Below, piece by piece: positions 49,221 through 57,612 of a stretch of 64,000 nucleotides of DNA. The DNA is taken from assembly GCA_963822255.1 (NCBI GenBank), contig CAWGGV010000003.1, positions 372,001-436,000 on the forward strand, read 5' to 3'. The stretch is from UBA7803 sp963822255. GTDB lineage: Bacteria > Pseudomonadota > Gammaproteobacteria > Pseudomonadales > Azotimanducaceae. Position numbers and translations under genes: made by a program. How positions within the stretch are numbered: the stretch's first letter is position 1; every line of letters starts with the position of its first letter. Below the pieces are notes generated by a model. The model had not been told where the DNA came from. It saw only the letters and a list, made by a program, of their open reading frames with translations, and made no database searches.

Positions 49221-51413
49221 TCAGCCGCCGGAAGGCGTGTTCGGCAGAACGATCGTGAACGTCGCGCCCTCACCGGGCGAGGCGTTAACCTCGATGCAGC
49301 CGTCGTGGCCCTCGGCGATGCCTTTTGCGATCGTGAGCCCGAGTCCCATGCCGTCGCGGCCGCCGGCGGCCCGCCAGAATCGGTCGAACAGGTGTGGCAG
49401 ATCGGCCGGTGCAATGCCCGGCCCGCTGTCGCTCACCGCCAGATGCGTGGCCGCCTCCTTCCGTACCACCCTGACCGTCACCTCTCCGCCGTCGGGGGCG
49501 AATTTCAATGCATTGTCCAGCAGGTTCGACAGCGCCTGAACCAGCCGGGCCGGGTCCGCGACGACGGTGACCGGCGTCTCGGGAGACGTTTCGCGGAGAC
49601 GTATGCCGCGCGATTGCGCCACCGCAACATGCATCGACACCGTCTCGCGGCTTAGCGCCGTGACGTCCGTGGGCTCCATGGTCATGGAAAGCCGGTGCTG
49701 GCCGATGCGGGTTACATCCAGTAGGTCGTTCAGCAGCCGTTTCATGCGGTCCGCCGCCCGCGAGATGGTGAGGGTAGTATTCCGCCGCTCGTCCTCGGCA
49801 AGGGGCAGATCGAGCAGGCTGCCGGCCGTCACGATGGTATTGAGGGGATTGCGCAGATCGTGCGCTACCACCGAGAGCATGTCCTCCATGGCCTGGTTTG
49901 CCGCCTGCGCCTCTTCGTAGAGTCGCGCATTGTCGATCAGCAACGCCACCCGTCCGGCGAGGTCGTTGGCCAGCGACAGGTCGGCCTCGTCGTAACGCCG
50001 GTCGGAAAGCTCGGTGGTGACGAACGCGGCTCCGCCCAGGGTCCGGCCGCGCGCCTTCAGCGGCACGATGATGCTCGATCGCGGTGAGAGTTGCCGCAGC
50101 ACGTCCAGGTGCTCGCCGTTCTGGGCGGCCGACTCGAGGTAATCGGCGGAGATGTCCGGCGCCAGCACCGGCTGTCCGGTGCATATCACGGCGCCGACGC
50201 CGTGGGCATCCCGCAGGGAGGGCGGCCCGGCTCTCACCAGAGTCTCTACCAGCGACTGCTTGGCCGGGTCCGCATGGGCGAGGCCGATCCGCAGAATCTG
50301 CCCGTCGGCCTCGAGCCGATAGGTCACGCAGTAGTCGGCAAGTATGCGGGTCGCGCACTCAGCCAGCCGAACCAGCGCTTCGTCCGGCTCCAGTGACGAG
50401 GCGATGGATCCACTTGCGGTCAGCAGGACATCGAGCCGCCGCGCTGCCGTTTCGGCTGTTTCGCGGGCCTCGGCCACCTGCCGGTGGAGCCGTGCGTTGG
50501 AGAGCGCGAGGGCGGCCCGCTCCGCCAGCGCTTCGGCGATCGGTACTTCTTCCTCCCGGTAGCTGCGCTGCGGCTGCGTCGAGACGAACGTCATCGCCCC
50601 GATGGTCTGCCGGTCGAGCTTGAGGGGGATGACCATGGCCGAACGGATTCCGGCAGCCTGCAGCAGCGCCCGGTGGTGGTCGCTGCGAGCGACCTGCGAC
50701 AGCAGGGCGGTGTCCACCCGGGGCGCCAGCAGAGCCCGTCCGGTGCGCACGGCCATGGCCGGCGCGGAGGGGCCCTCCAGCGAGTCGGGTGAGGATCCCA
50801 ATGCCTGCCACGCCAGCCGAGTTCGCTCGGGATCCACGTGGGCAATGTGCGCCGGGACCACGTTGCCGGCTTCATCCACCAGATGGACGGCGTACCAGTC
50901 GGCGAACTGCGGGACGACGAGGTCGGAGAGCGCCGCCAGGGTCTCGTGCAGGTCCAAGGACTGAGACAACGTCTGACTGGCCCGGACCAGCAGATCGCGG
51001 GTCTGCTCCGTCCTGCGTCGGCCACTGACGTCCTGGGTGAGACATCGTGCGTGTAGAAATCGGCGCTGACCGTCGGCGTCCGCGAAGCGGGCACTGGCGG
51101 TGATCTCCACATCGAGCAGCGAGCCGTCCCGGCAGCGCAGCCGCGCGGGATGCTGGCTGATCGCCTCACCGTCGGCCAGCCGCTCCAGCAGTGCGCGGAC
51201 GAGATGCGGGTCGTCGTGAAACTCAGCGACATTCCGGCCTATGTACGCTTCCGGACGGTAGTCGAGCAGCTCGCAATCGGCACGATTGGCCCAGAGGATG
51301 ATGCCGTCCGGATCGATGAAGCTTAGGCTCAGGTTCGCGGAAAGCACCAGGTCCCGGATGTCGGCGTCGGTGGGAAATGCCGCGGCCAGCGACGGTTGTC
51401 GGTCGTGGGTCAT
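49221..51413 (-). CDS. PAS-GAF-GAF sensor histidine kinase
   Basis: The 730-residue product starts at the ATG at 51413 (MTHDRQPSLAAAF). A PAS domain (about 20-140, LSFIDPDGIILWANRADCEL) is followed by two GAF domains (about 165-320 and 340-490). The latter include VIPLKLDRQTIGAMTF and IVPLKARGRTLGGAAF. HisKA has His in SVVAHDLRNPLNTIVTAG. The ATPase domain shows LSNLLDNALKFAPDGG, VSDSGPGIAPADL and GMGLGLTIAKGIAEGH. No membrane helix is present, so it is a cytoplasmic sensor. A response regulator is transcribed divergently from a point about 100 bases upstream, making it the likely partner. Confidence 0.92.
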   Translation of the reverse strand: MTHDRQPSLAAAFPTDADIRDLVLSANLSLSFIDPDGIILWANRADCELLDYRPEAYIGRNVAEFHDDPHLVRALLERLADGEAISQHPARLRCRDGSLLDVEITASARFADADGQRRFLHARCLTQDVSGRRRTEQTRDLLVRASQTLSQSLDLHETLAALSDLVVPQFADWYAVHLVDEAGNVVPAHIAHVDPERTRLAWQALGSSPDSLEGPSAPAMAVRTGRALLAPRVDTALLSQVARSDHHRALLQAAGIRSAMVIPLKLDRQTIGAMTFVSTQPQRSYREEEVPIAEALAERAALALSNARLHRQVAEARETAETAARRLDVLLTASGSIASSLEPDEALVRLAECATRILADYCVTYRLEADGQILRIGLAHADPAKQSLVETLVRAGPPSLRDAHGVGAVICTGQPVLAPDISADYLESAAQNGEHLDVLRQLSPRSSIIVPLKARGRTLGGAAFVTTELSDRRYDEADLSLANDLAGRVALLIDNARLYEEAQAANQAMEDMLSVVAHDLRNPLNTIVTAGSLLDLPLAEDERRNTTLTISRAADRMKRLLNDLLDVTRIGQHRLSMTMEPTDVTALSRETVSMHVAVAQSRGIRLRETSPETPVTVVADPARLVQALSNLLDNALKFAPDGGEVTVRVVRKEAATHLAVSDSGPGIAPADLPHLFDRFWRAAGGRDGMGLGLTIAKGIAEGHDGCIEVNASPGEGATFTIVLPNTPSGG

Positions 51414-51515
51414 CGGTGTCCTGGGGCGGTGGTTTTGATGAAGAACCGGTGCTCGGGTAGCATAATGGGTGATCCTGGTGGTGGTCCGAACACAGGCAGC
51501 AGCGAGCGCCAATCC

Positions 51516-51917
51516 ATGCCCGACGCGTGGGACACCGAGAAGATGCAGGGGCTGAAGGTCCTGCTCGTCGACGACCATCGCGATGCCGCGATGGCCATGG
51601 CAAGGCTGCTGCAGGAGTTCGGCTGCCGGACCGACGTCTGCTTCGATGGCACGTCCGCATTGGCTCGTGCCCAGGCCGAGCGGCCGGAGGTCGTCATACT
51701 CGATGTGCGTCTGCCCGATCTTCCCGGCACCGAAGTGTGCCGGCGCCTGCGGTCTTCACCGGAGACGGCGGGCATGCTGCTCATCGCCCTGACCGGCGCC
51801 GCCGACGACGCCACCCTGCAAAGTGTGCGGCTCGCCGGCTTCGACTGCACGCTGACCAAGCCGGTGTCTCTGGACGCGGTGCTGAACGCCCTCTGCGGCG
51901 CCCGCGCCGCCGACTGA
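51516..51917 (+). CDS. single-domain response regulator
   Basis: The 133-residue product is a lone receiver domain: VLLVDDHRDAAMAMARLLQE supplies the acidic pair, VVILDVRLPDLPGTE the phospho-acceptor Asp, LLIALTGAADD the switch Thr and CTLTKPVSLD the Lys. Starts at 51438 and 51465 are also in frame; 51516 leaves a short leader to the domain. It is divergent from the PAS-GAF kinase. Lacking an output domain, it would act in a phosphorelay or by protein contact. Confidence 0.85.
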   Translation: MPDAWDTEKMQGLKVLLVDDHRDAAMAMARLLQEFGCRTDVCFDGTSALARAQAERPEVVILDVRLPDLPGTEVCRRLRSSPETAGMLLIALTGAADDATLQSVRLAGFDCTLTKPVSLDAVLNALCGARAAD

Positions 51918-51939
51918 TGTGGTCGGCTCGGCTCGATCT

Positions 51940-52209
51940 TCACCGGTCGCTGTTCGCGGCACCGGCCGGGCGTTGCCGGGCGCTCGTTGGCGCCGGCGCA
52001 ACGCAGTCGGCGCAGTGCGCGTTGAGAAACGCCACGAGGCGTGAGTCGGTGACTGGCGAGGTTATGTCGAAGCCTCTGATCCCGCGCACCTGAAACCGCC
52101 GCTCGGTCAGGGTGCGGGAGTAGCGTTCGAGCGCGCGCCGGTTGGTGTGCCAGATGCGTTCGGCAACGCCGTCGTCAGACGAAACGAATTCCAGACTGTA
52201 GATCTTCAT
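51940..52209 (-). CDS. small protein of unknown function
   Basis: An 89-residue frame preceded by GAGG at proper distance: MKIYSLEFVSSDDGVAERIW, then HTNRRALERYSRTLTERRFQ, ending in a Cys-containing Ala/Pro tail. The first 60 residues look like a compact alpha/beta fold. No family was recognised. It converges on the response regulator gene. Confidence 0.5.
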   Translation of the reverse strand: MKIYSLEFVSSDDGVAERIWHTNRRALERYSRTLTERRFQVRGIRGFDITSPVTDSRLVAFLNAHCADCVAPAPTSARQRPAGAANSDR

Positions 52210-52393
52210 TGCGGCTGCCTCGGTATCCCGCGCTCACTCCCGCAAGCGTCTGCCGAGCCCCGCCCGCCAGTTCTCGCGATCTGTGATCGGCTGATTAGCA
52301 ATGTCCATGCCGGGCGGCTGGCACGAACCTTGAATAGCATTCATCTCGAAAAGAAACCAGTCACTTGTTGGACCTTATGTCCGGGAGAACGTC

Positions 52394-52558
52394 ATGTTGC
52401 AGTGGGCTTTGATCTTTCTGGTAGTGGCACTGATTGCCGGCGTGCTCGGGTTCACCGGGGTGGCCGGCACCGCGGCGAACATCGCGTGGATACTCTTCGT
52501 CGTCGGTCTGGTACTGGCGCTGGTGCTGTTCCTGATGGGGCGCCGTCCGAGACTCTGA
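52394..52558 (+). CDS. DUF1328 small membrane protein (YtjA-like)
   Basis: A 54-residue product with GGGAG upstream of the ATG. It consists of two membrane helices: LQWALIFLVVALIAGVLGF, then GVAG, and AANIAWILFVVGLVLALVLF, with a C-terminal RRPRL. This is the exact pattern and size of DUF1328/YtjA proteins, which are induced in stress and are common beside small stress genes. Neighbours are signalling genes, so a stress role fits. It is too short for most length cut-offs. Confidence 0.9.
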   Translation: MLQWALIFLVVALIAGVLGFTGVAGTAANIAWILFVVGLVLALVLFLMGRRPRL

Positions 52559-52696
52559 CGGCCGTGGCCGGGGAACGGCGGCTGGAGGCGACGCGGCGCC
52601 GCGACAGCAGCAGAACGATTTACCGTTGAGCGTAACTGTGGCGGCCGCTGCAAAGCGCCACGGCCCGGCGTGGTGCTGGATAGGAACCCGTAGACC

Positions 52697-53563
52697 ATGA
52701 AAGTAGAAGACGTCATAGAGGAGGGGGCACCCGTCTGCGCCCCGGACGAGACCCTGCAACAAGCGGTTGAACGCATGTGCCTGTGGGGATACGACGTTCT
52801 GCCCGTGTGCCGCGCCGATCGTCGATTGGTGGGATCCATTACCAGCAGAGCCGTCTGTCTCCGGGCCTGCATGACCGGTGAGCCGCTGAGCGCGATCAGG
52901 GTGCGGGATGCTACCGCCGAGCGCTGCCTGGCGGTACGGGCGGACGATGGGGTCCGGGCCGTGGTGGAACTGATGGTTGCCGAACGGGCCTGGCAGCTTC
53001 CGGTCATGGACGCTGCGGGGCGTCTGCTGGGCATGGTGGTGTACGAGCGGGTGCTGCGGGAAATCGCCGGGCCGCGGGATCTGCTGATCGTCGTGCCCGA
53101 AGTCAACGCCGTGGACCAGATCCGCGCCGATTACGATTTCATGCCTGCCTGGATGCTGGTCGCGAGAACGCGGGAGCTGATTTCTCCTGAGGGAAAGCCG
53201 ACCCAGTTGTCGCGTGCGGAGGCCCGGCTGTTGCTGGTGCTGGCCGAGAATGCCGGTTCCGTTCTCGACCGCGATGCGCTCACCCGCCGGGTTGTCCAGC
53301 GGCCCTGGCATCCCACCGACCGCTACGTGGACGTCCTGGTCGCCCATCTTCGCAAGAAGTTCGGGGAACGGGGCGCAGATGCCCGGGTCATCCGCACCGT
53401 GCCCAACGACGGCTATGTGTTCACGTTGAAGGTGGTCGACGAGCGATGTCCGAACGCCAGCGCTGATCGCACGGCTGGCGGTGCCCGGCGGGACCGCCGC
53501 GCGGAGCTGGGCGGGGCGCTGCCGCTCGCCGAGGCCCAGGCCATGCGGATCTCCGGCGTCTGA
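52697..53563 (+). CDS. CBS-domain / OmpR-type winged-helix fusion regulator
   Basis: The 288-residue product joins two CBS motifs (residues 1-60: VEDVIEEGAPVCAPDETLQQ, YDVLPVCRADRRLVGSI; 65-125: AWQLPVMDAAGRLLGMVVYE) to a PhoB/OmpR-type winged helix (about 165-245: SRAEARLLLVLAENAGSVL, DRYVDVLVAHLRKKFG, IRTVPNDGYVFTL). There is no receiver domain. CBS pairs bind adenine nucleotides, so this could be a one-component regulator reading energy status or cyclic dinucleotides; that is inference. A 40-residue Arg/Ala tail follows. It precedes the sigma-54 regulator gene by 250 bases on the same strand. Confidence 0.85.
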   Translation: MKVEDVIEEGAPVCAPDETLQQAVERMCLWGYDVLPVCRADRRLVGSITSRAVCLRACMTGEPLSAIRVRDATAERCLAVRADDGVRAVVELMVAERAWQLPVMDAAGRLLGMVVYERVLREIAGPRDLLIVVPEVNAVDQIRADYDFMPAWMLVARTRELISPEGKPTQLSRAEARLLLVLAENAGSVLDRDALTRRVVQRPWHPTDRYVDVLVAHLRKKFGERGADARVIRTVPNDGYVFTLKVVDERCPNASADRTAGGARRDRRAELGGALPLAEAQAMRISGV

Positions 53564-53813
53564 CCTGGCGGCGTGGCGGCGGACGGCCCCGCTGTCGGGC
53601 GGCCGATTCGAATTATTCGATTACTGTGAGCGACTGACCATGTATCATGTCCGGCCGGGCTTCGTACCCTGTTGCTCCTCGCTCCCGGCAGTTCTGTGGG
53701 CTGAGATCAGGAGCTGGCAGGCCGGGAGCCCCGGGATCGGGAGCTTCAGGTTCGCAAGCGCCCGGCTCAGAAGTACCAGTTGTCAGAAGACTTTGGATCA
53801 GAGGTCTGTGTAG

Positions 53814-55229
53814 ATGCCGACACCGGCGAGCGAGGACACCGCAACCCAGCAGCGCGAGGCAAGTTCGGCCGAAACGTCCCATGGCGTACGCGTTCTGCTC
53901 GTAGACGACAATGCCAACCTGGCTTCTTCGGCAAGAAAGCTGCTTGAGATGTCGGGGGCCGAGGTGCGGGTGGCCGGCACCGATCGGCAGGCCCGCCACG
54001 CCCTCGACAACGGCCGCTACGAGCTCGTGCTGGTGGACCTGATGTTGCCGGACGGCAGTGGCCTGGACCTCGTCACAGACTGCTATGAGAGCCTCGAGAA
54101 CACCCGCTTCGTGCTGATGACCGGGCATCCGCGGCTGGCGGAAGCGGCGAAAACCGCCTGTCCGCCCAGTGTGGGTTTTCTCTCCAAGCCGTTCTCCGTC
54201 GCCGATCTCATGGAATGCCTGCAGCGGGTCATGCCGGAAGGTGGCGTCGGTACCGCGAAGGTGGATTCCGACGACCCGTTCGGGCGCTGGGTAGGGTCCT
54301 CGCCGGCGCTGGATCAGGTGAAGCGCCAGATCCGCTCCGTCGCGCCCCTCAATACGACCGTGTTCCTGCTCGGCGAAAGCGGCACCGGCAAGGAATTCGC
54401 CGCCGACGCCATCCATCGGCTGAGTGGCAGAGAAGGGCCGTTTCTCACCATCAACTGCGGCGCCATTCCCGAGTCGCTCATCGCCAACGAGCTGTTCGGT
54501 CACGAGAAGGGCAGCTATACCGGAGCAAACCGGGCTCAACCGGGCCTGTTCGAGCGCGCCCAGGGCGGCACCGTGCTCCTCGACGAGGTCACCGAACTGC
54601 CTCTGGAGCATCAGCCGCACCTGCTCAGGGTCCTCGAGACGCGTACCGTGACCCGCATCGGCGGCAGCAAGCCGATTCCCATCGACGTGCGGGTGGTTGC
54701 CGCCACCAATCGGGTGGATCAGCCGCTGGTGCAGGACAAAGTGCTGCGCGAGGATCTGTTCTACCGGCTCATGGTATTCCCCATCGTGCTGCCGCCGCTT
54801 CGCGACCGCACCGGCGACATACCCGAGATCGTCCGCTCGGTGCTCGATGCCTGGAACCACGAACAAGGCACCAACGTCACCTGCGCGCCCGAGGTCGTCG
54901 AGCGGCTCGAGAGTCACGACTGGCCCGGCAACGTGCGCGAGCTCAAGCACACGGTGCAGCGGCTGGCGATCCTCAGCAATGGCGGCGAGATCGTTGATCC
55001 GCCCGACTTCTTCGACGATTTCGTCGGCGCGGGAAACAGCTCGGGCCTCCCGGTGGGAACATCCATCCGCGAGCTCGAGCGGCGCTTGATCCTCGCCACC
55101 CTGGAACATTTCAACGGTGACCGTACCCGGACGTCCGCCACCCTGGGGATCAGTCAGAAGACCCTCTACAACCGGCTGAAGAGTTACCAGGATCAAGGCG
55201 AGATGGCGCCGGAGCGGAACGCATCGTGA
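53814..55229 (+). CDS. NtrC-family sigma-54-dependent response regulator
   Basis: The 471-residue product has a receiver domain with Asp75 (LVLVDLMLPDGSGLD) and Lys125 (GFLSKPFS). An AAA+ domain follows with Walker A GESGTGKE at 187-194 and the sigma-54 contact loop GSYTGA at 233-238, a variant of GAFTGA. Walker B is VLLDEVTELP. A Fis-type helix-turn-helix with TSATLGISQKTLYNRLKSY ends the protein. It needs sigma-54 to open promoters. The next gene starts four bases before its stop. No kinase is in the same operon, so its donor may be one of the two kinases upstream. Confidence 0.93.
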   Translation: MPTPASEDTATQQREASSAETSHGVRVLLVDDNANLASSARKLLEMSGAEVRVAGTDRQARHALDNGRYELVLVDLMLPDGSGLDLVTDCYESLENTRFVLMTGHPRLAEAAKTACPPSVGFLSKPFSVADLMECLQRVMPEGGVGTAKVDSDDPFGRWVGSSPALDQVKRQIRSVAPLNTTVFLLGESGTGKEFAADAIHRLSGREGPFLTINCGAIPESLIANELFGHEKGSYTGANRAQPGLFERAQGGTVLLDEVTELPLEHQPHLLRVLETRTVTRIGGSKPIPIDVRVVAATNRVDQPLVQDKVLREDLFYRLMVFPIVLPPLRDRTGDIPEIVRSVLDAWNHEQGTNVTCAPEVVERLESHDWPGNVRELKHTVQRLAILSNGGEIVDPPDFFDDFVGAGNSSGLPVGTSIRELERRLILATLEHFNGDRTRTSATLGISQKTLYNRLKSYQDQGEMAPERNAS

Positions 55230-55438
55230 GCGGCCGCGACGATCTGTTGCATGACCTGAACGACCGGCTCAACGGCATCATGATCTCTGTGGAGCTGGCG
55301 ATGCGTCTACTCGAGCAGAAGGAGTCGAAGGAGGTAGCGCAGATCCTCGCCCGGTTGCGCGACGACTGCGTGGCCTGTACCGACCTGGTCAGCGAGCTTC
55401 GTCAGTCGAAAGGGCGCGGAGACTCGCGAGGCGACTGA
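55226..55438 (+). CDS. stand-alone DHp-like mini-protein
   Basis: The 70-residue product starts with GTG overlapping the stop of the sigma-54 regulator (GTGA). The sequence LLHDLNDRLNGIMISVELAMRLLEQ resembles the first helix of a histidine-kinase dimerisation domain, with a His-Asp-Leu-Asn core where kinases have HE/DLxN. A second helix (EVAQILARLRDDCVACTDLVSELRQ) follows. There is no ATPase domain. It could be a phosphotransfer protein or an inhibitor that docks to the neighbouring response regulator. The similarity is by eye; the overlap is direct observation. Confidence 0.6.
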   Translation: MSGRDDLLHDLNDRLNGIMISVELAMRLLEQKESKEVAQILARLRDDCVACTDLVSELRQSKGRGDSRGD

Positions 55439-55460
55439 GGCGCCGGCTGCCCGGCGCGGG

Positions 55461-55829
55461 CTACGGATCGCATCCCAGAGAGCGGAGCGCTTCCAGCAGC
55501 TCGGCCGGCGCGACCGGCTTGCCAAAATAGCGGGCGCCCTCCACCTCCCCGGTCTCTGCCTTCAGCCGAGCAACGTCGTTTCCCGTGATGAAGATGGAGA
55601 CGAGCGTGGGCACTGCGGCTTTCAGCTTGGTCATCACCGCGGCGCCATCCGGGCCCTCTCCCAGATTCCAATCGCAGATCGCTGCATCGAGCCGAGTCAG
55701 CTCGCCGGCCATCATCGCCTCGCGGGCGTCACTCGCAGCATGTACCTGATAGCCGGCGTGGCGCAGGAACGTCGAAAGCCCGGTGAGTTGGGCTGGGTCA
55801 TCCTCCACGATCAGCACCGACGACATCAT
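55461..55829 (-). CDS. single-domain response regulator
   Basis: The 122-residue product starts at ATGATG (55829), with GGAG six to seven bases upstream. It is a receiver domain: VLIVEDDPAQLTGLSTFLRH, DAAICDWNLGEGPDGA with the phospho-acceptor Asp, VSIFITGNDVARLK with the switch Thr, and YFGKPVAPAELLEAL with the Lys. No output domain. It converges with the mini DHp-like gene, an arrangement in which both could serve one relay. Confidence 0.85.
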   Translation of the reverse strand: MMSSVLIVEDDPAQLTGLSTFLRHAGYQVHAASDAREAMMAGELTRLDAAICDWNLGEGPDGAAVMTKLKAAVPTLVSIFITGNDVARLKAETGEVEGARYFGKPVAPAELLEALRSLGCDP

Positions 55830-56068
55830 TGCGCACTCCACATATGACAGCGATCGCCGACCGCGATCTGGAGACCGCTCAAATGGCGCAGGCGTCTCTT
55901 GCGCGCCCGGCGCCCATTCGCGAAAAGAGCAGCACAGCCCATGCCAGAATGTGGAGTGACCGGGGACCGCGGCGGCGTACCGCGGGCCCGGCCTTGGCGC
56001 GGGCCGCCGGTGCCGTGGCACGGAGGTTGCTCGCTACCACCACCGACCGAAGGAAATGGTGTATTCCC

Positions 56069-56473
56069 ATGAGCACTCCGACCCGCAACGCACTCGTCCG
56101 CTTCTCTACCACGGCGATCGCCATCACGGGCCTGACCGCCGCCGCGGCTTGCTTCGCCGGATCGCCTGCTGACAGCGCGCAGGCAGATCCCTCTGGTGCC
56201 GGCCGGGCCCCTGCGCCGACGGCGCCGCTGGCGGCTGAGGGCAAGGTCACCGACAAGAAGCTGCGTCAATTCGCGACCGCGGCCGCCGACGTGCAGCAAA
56301 TCCAGGAAGAGTATGCCGCCAAGGCTCAGTCGCTGCAGAAGGAAGCCGAGGAAAAGATCGTCTCCTCCGTCCAAGGCGCCGGAATGTCCGTAGCCGAATT
56401 CGCGTCGTTGGTGAAGCGAGTCCAGAGCGATCCGGATCTGGCACGGCGGCTGGACGATATGAAGTCGTTGTAA
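56069..56473 (+). CDS. DUF4168-like exported protein
   Basis: The 134-residue product has a signal peptide (FSTTAIAITGLTAAAACFA) and a Ala/Pro linker. A helical domain follows: VTDKKLRQFATAAADVQQI, QSLQKEAEEKIVSSVQGAGM, SVAEFASLVKRVQSDPDLAR. The pattern of a short helical hairpin with QFAxAxxxVxxI fits DUF4168, found in small periplasmic or membrane-associated stress proteins. AAGGAA lies some 12 bases upstream. It is divergent from the receiver gene. Confidence 0.7.
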   Translation: MSTPTRNALVRFSTTAIAITGLTAAAACFAGSPADSAQADPSGAGRAPAPTAPLAAEGKVTDKKLRQFATAAADVQQIQEEYAAKAQSLQKEAEEKIVSSVQGAGMSVAEFASLVKRVQSDPDLARRLDDMKSL

Positions 56474-56605
56474 CGGCCTCGGCAGCGCGAGATCGTGGTT
56501 GTCCGGACGATGGCTGACGAAATGGCTAACGATATGTATACGCGGCAGCGCTGGTCCGAGATTTGCTTCGGCATCGGCACGATAGTTCTGCCGGAGAATG
56601 GAGTA

Positions 56606-56806
56606 ATGACCGACCTTGCCAACCGACTGATGCGTGAACTGTGGCACGCCATCGAGCACGCTCAGCGTCCCCGGGACGAGTTCGATGTTTCTGAGCGCGA
56701 GGGCTGGGTAACCGTAGAGCATCGCGGCCGCCGCCGCCATTATCCCCTGACACGGGAGATTGGCGTGTTGCTTTCAGGCGATCTGCGCCGCGGTGCCTTC
56801 GACTGA
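56606..56806 (+). CDS. small protein of unknown function
   Basis: A 66-residue frame with GGAG before the ATG: MTDLANRLMRELWHAIEHAQ, then RPRDEFDVSEREGWVTVEHR and GRRRHYPLTREIGVLLSGDL. It looks like a soluble alpha/beta protein and has no known family. An upstream in-frame ATG at 56495 has no ribosome-binding site. Confidence 0.5.
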   Translation: MTDLANRLMRELWHAIEHAQRPRDEFDVSEREGWVTVEHRGRRRHYPLTREIGVLLSGDLRRGAFD

Positions 56807-56883
56807 CCCACGGGGCAGCTCGGTCGCGCCCTTTGGCCGCGGCCGACCGCCTTGCCCGCAGCCTCACGCAACGCCTTCCTCAG

Positions 56884-57609
56884 TCACTGAATTCCGAGTA
56901 TGCGCCGCAGCAGGAGGGAGACGACGCCCAGCGACGCGAAGAAGGTGAATTCCCAGCCGCGCATCCAGCTGGGCCCCACGTCCAGAATTCGACGCTCCGG
57001 TAGCTCGATATCCAGCCGATCCGCCGGTCCGTCGGACGGCAGGTAGCCGGCCGGATTTCCCACCACCGCATTCCACCATTGCCAGCGGCCAATCACCGGC
57101 ACGGGCGCGCCGACGACGACCTGCGAGGCCCGTTCGTGGTCGGGGTCCCGGACCAGTATCACAGGAGAGCTGGAGCCGGGACCAACCGGCAGCCGCCACC
57201 TCGCCTCCAGGCCTTTCGGACTCGCCGTAACGACGGGGACGTCGCTGGTCGGGAACACATACCCGTAGGCGGTGGAGATCCACACCACCAGGCACAACAC
57301 CGGCAGCGCAGCGACCAGGGTCGGCAACAGCACGCGGCCGAGCTGGCCGAAGGACAACCGCAGCAGCTTCGCAATCAGCGGCCACGCTTCACCGATGTCG
57401 CCCTCGAACTCGTCGAGCCTGCGGCGCATGGCCGCCTGGTCCTGCTTGCTGCGCGCGATGCTCGCCTGCGGTGACACGGCGCGGTACAGCCACATCGTGG
57501 CCGCTCCGGCCACGATTCCCCAGATGACCAGTCGAAGATATGGGGGCAGGGGCGCCATACCGGCATCCACCCAGCTGAACAGCGGAGCCGGCAGGTCCAT
57601 CAGACCCAT
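56884..57609 (-). CDS. inner-membrane protein, possibly DUF106/YidC-superfamily-like
   Basis: The 241-residue product has a first helix (LRLVIWGIVAGAATMWLY) and a charged cytoplasmic coiled region (ARSKQDQAAMRRRLDEFEGD). A second helix with prolines (LLPTLVAALPVLCLVVWIST) follows, then a beta-rich extracytoplasmic domain of about 110 residues. A C-terminal helix (FTFFASLGVVSLLLRRIL) ends the protein. The order helix, basic coiled hairpin, proline-containing helix recalls DUF106/Oxa1-superfamily proteins, but this is a weak resemblance. Its start is three bases beyond the stop of the arylsulfotransferase-like gene, which lies upstream on the same strand, so the two are one operon. Confidence 0.6.
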   Translation of the reverse strand: MGLMDLPAPLFSWVDAGMAPLPPYLRLVIWGIVAGAATMWLYRAVSPQASIARSKQDQAAMRRRLDEFEGDIGEAWPLIAKLLRLSFGQLGRVLLPTLVAALPVLCLVVWISTAYGYVFPTSDVPVVTASPKGLEARWRLPVGPGSSSPVILVRDPDHERASQVVVGAPVPVIGRWQWWNAVVGNPAGYLPSDGPADRLDIELPERRILDVGPSWMRGWEFTFFASLGVVSLLLRRILGIQ

Positions 57610-57612
57610 GGA

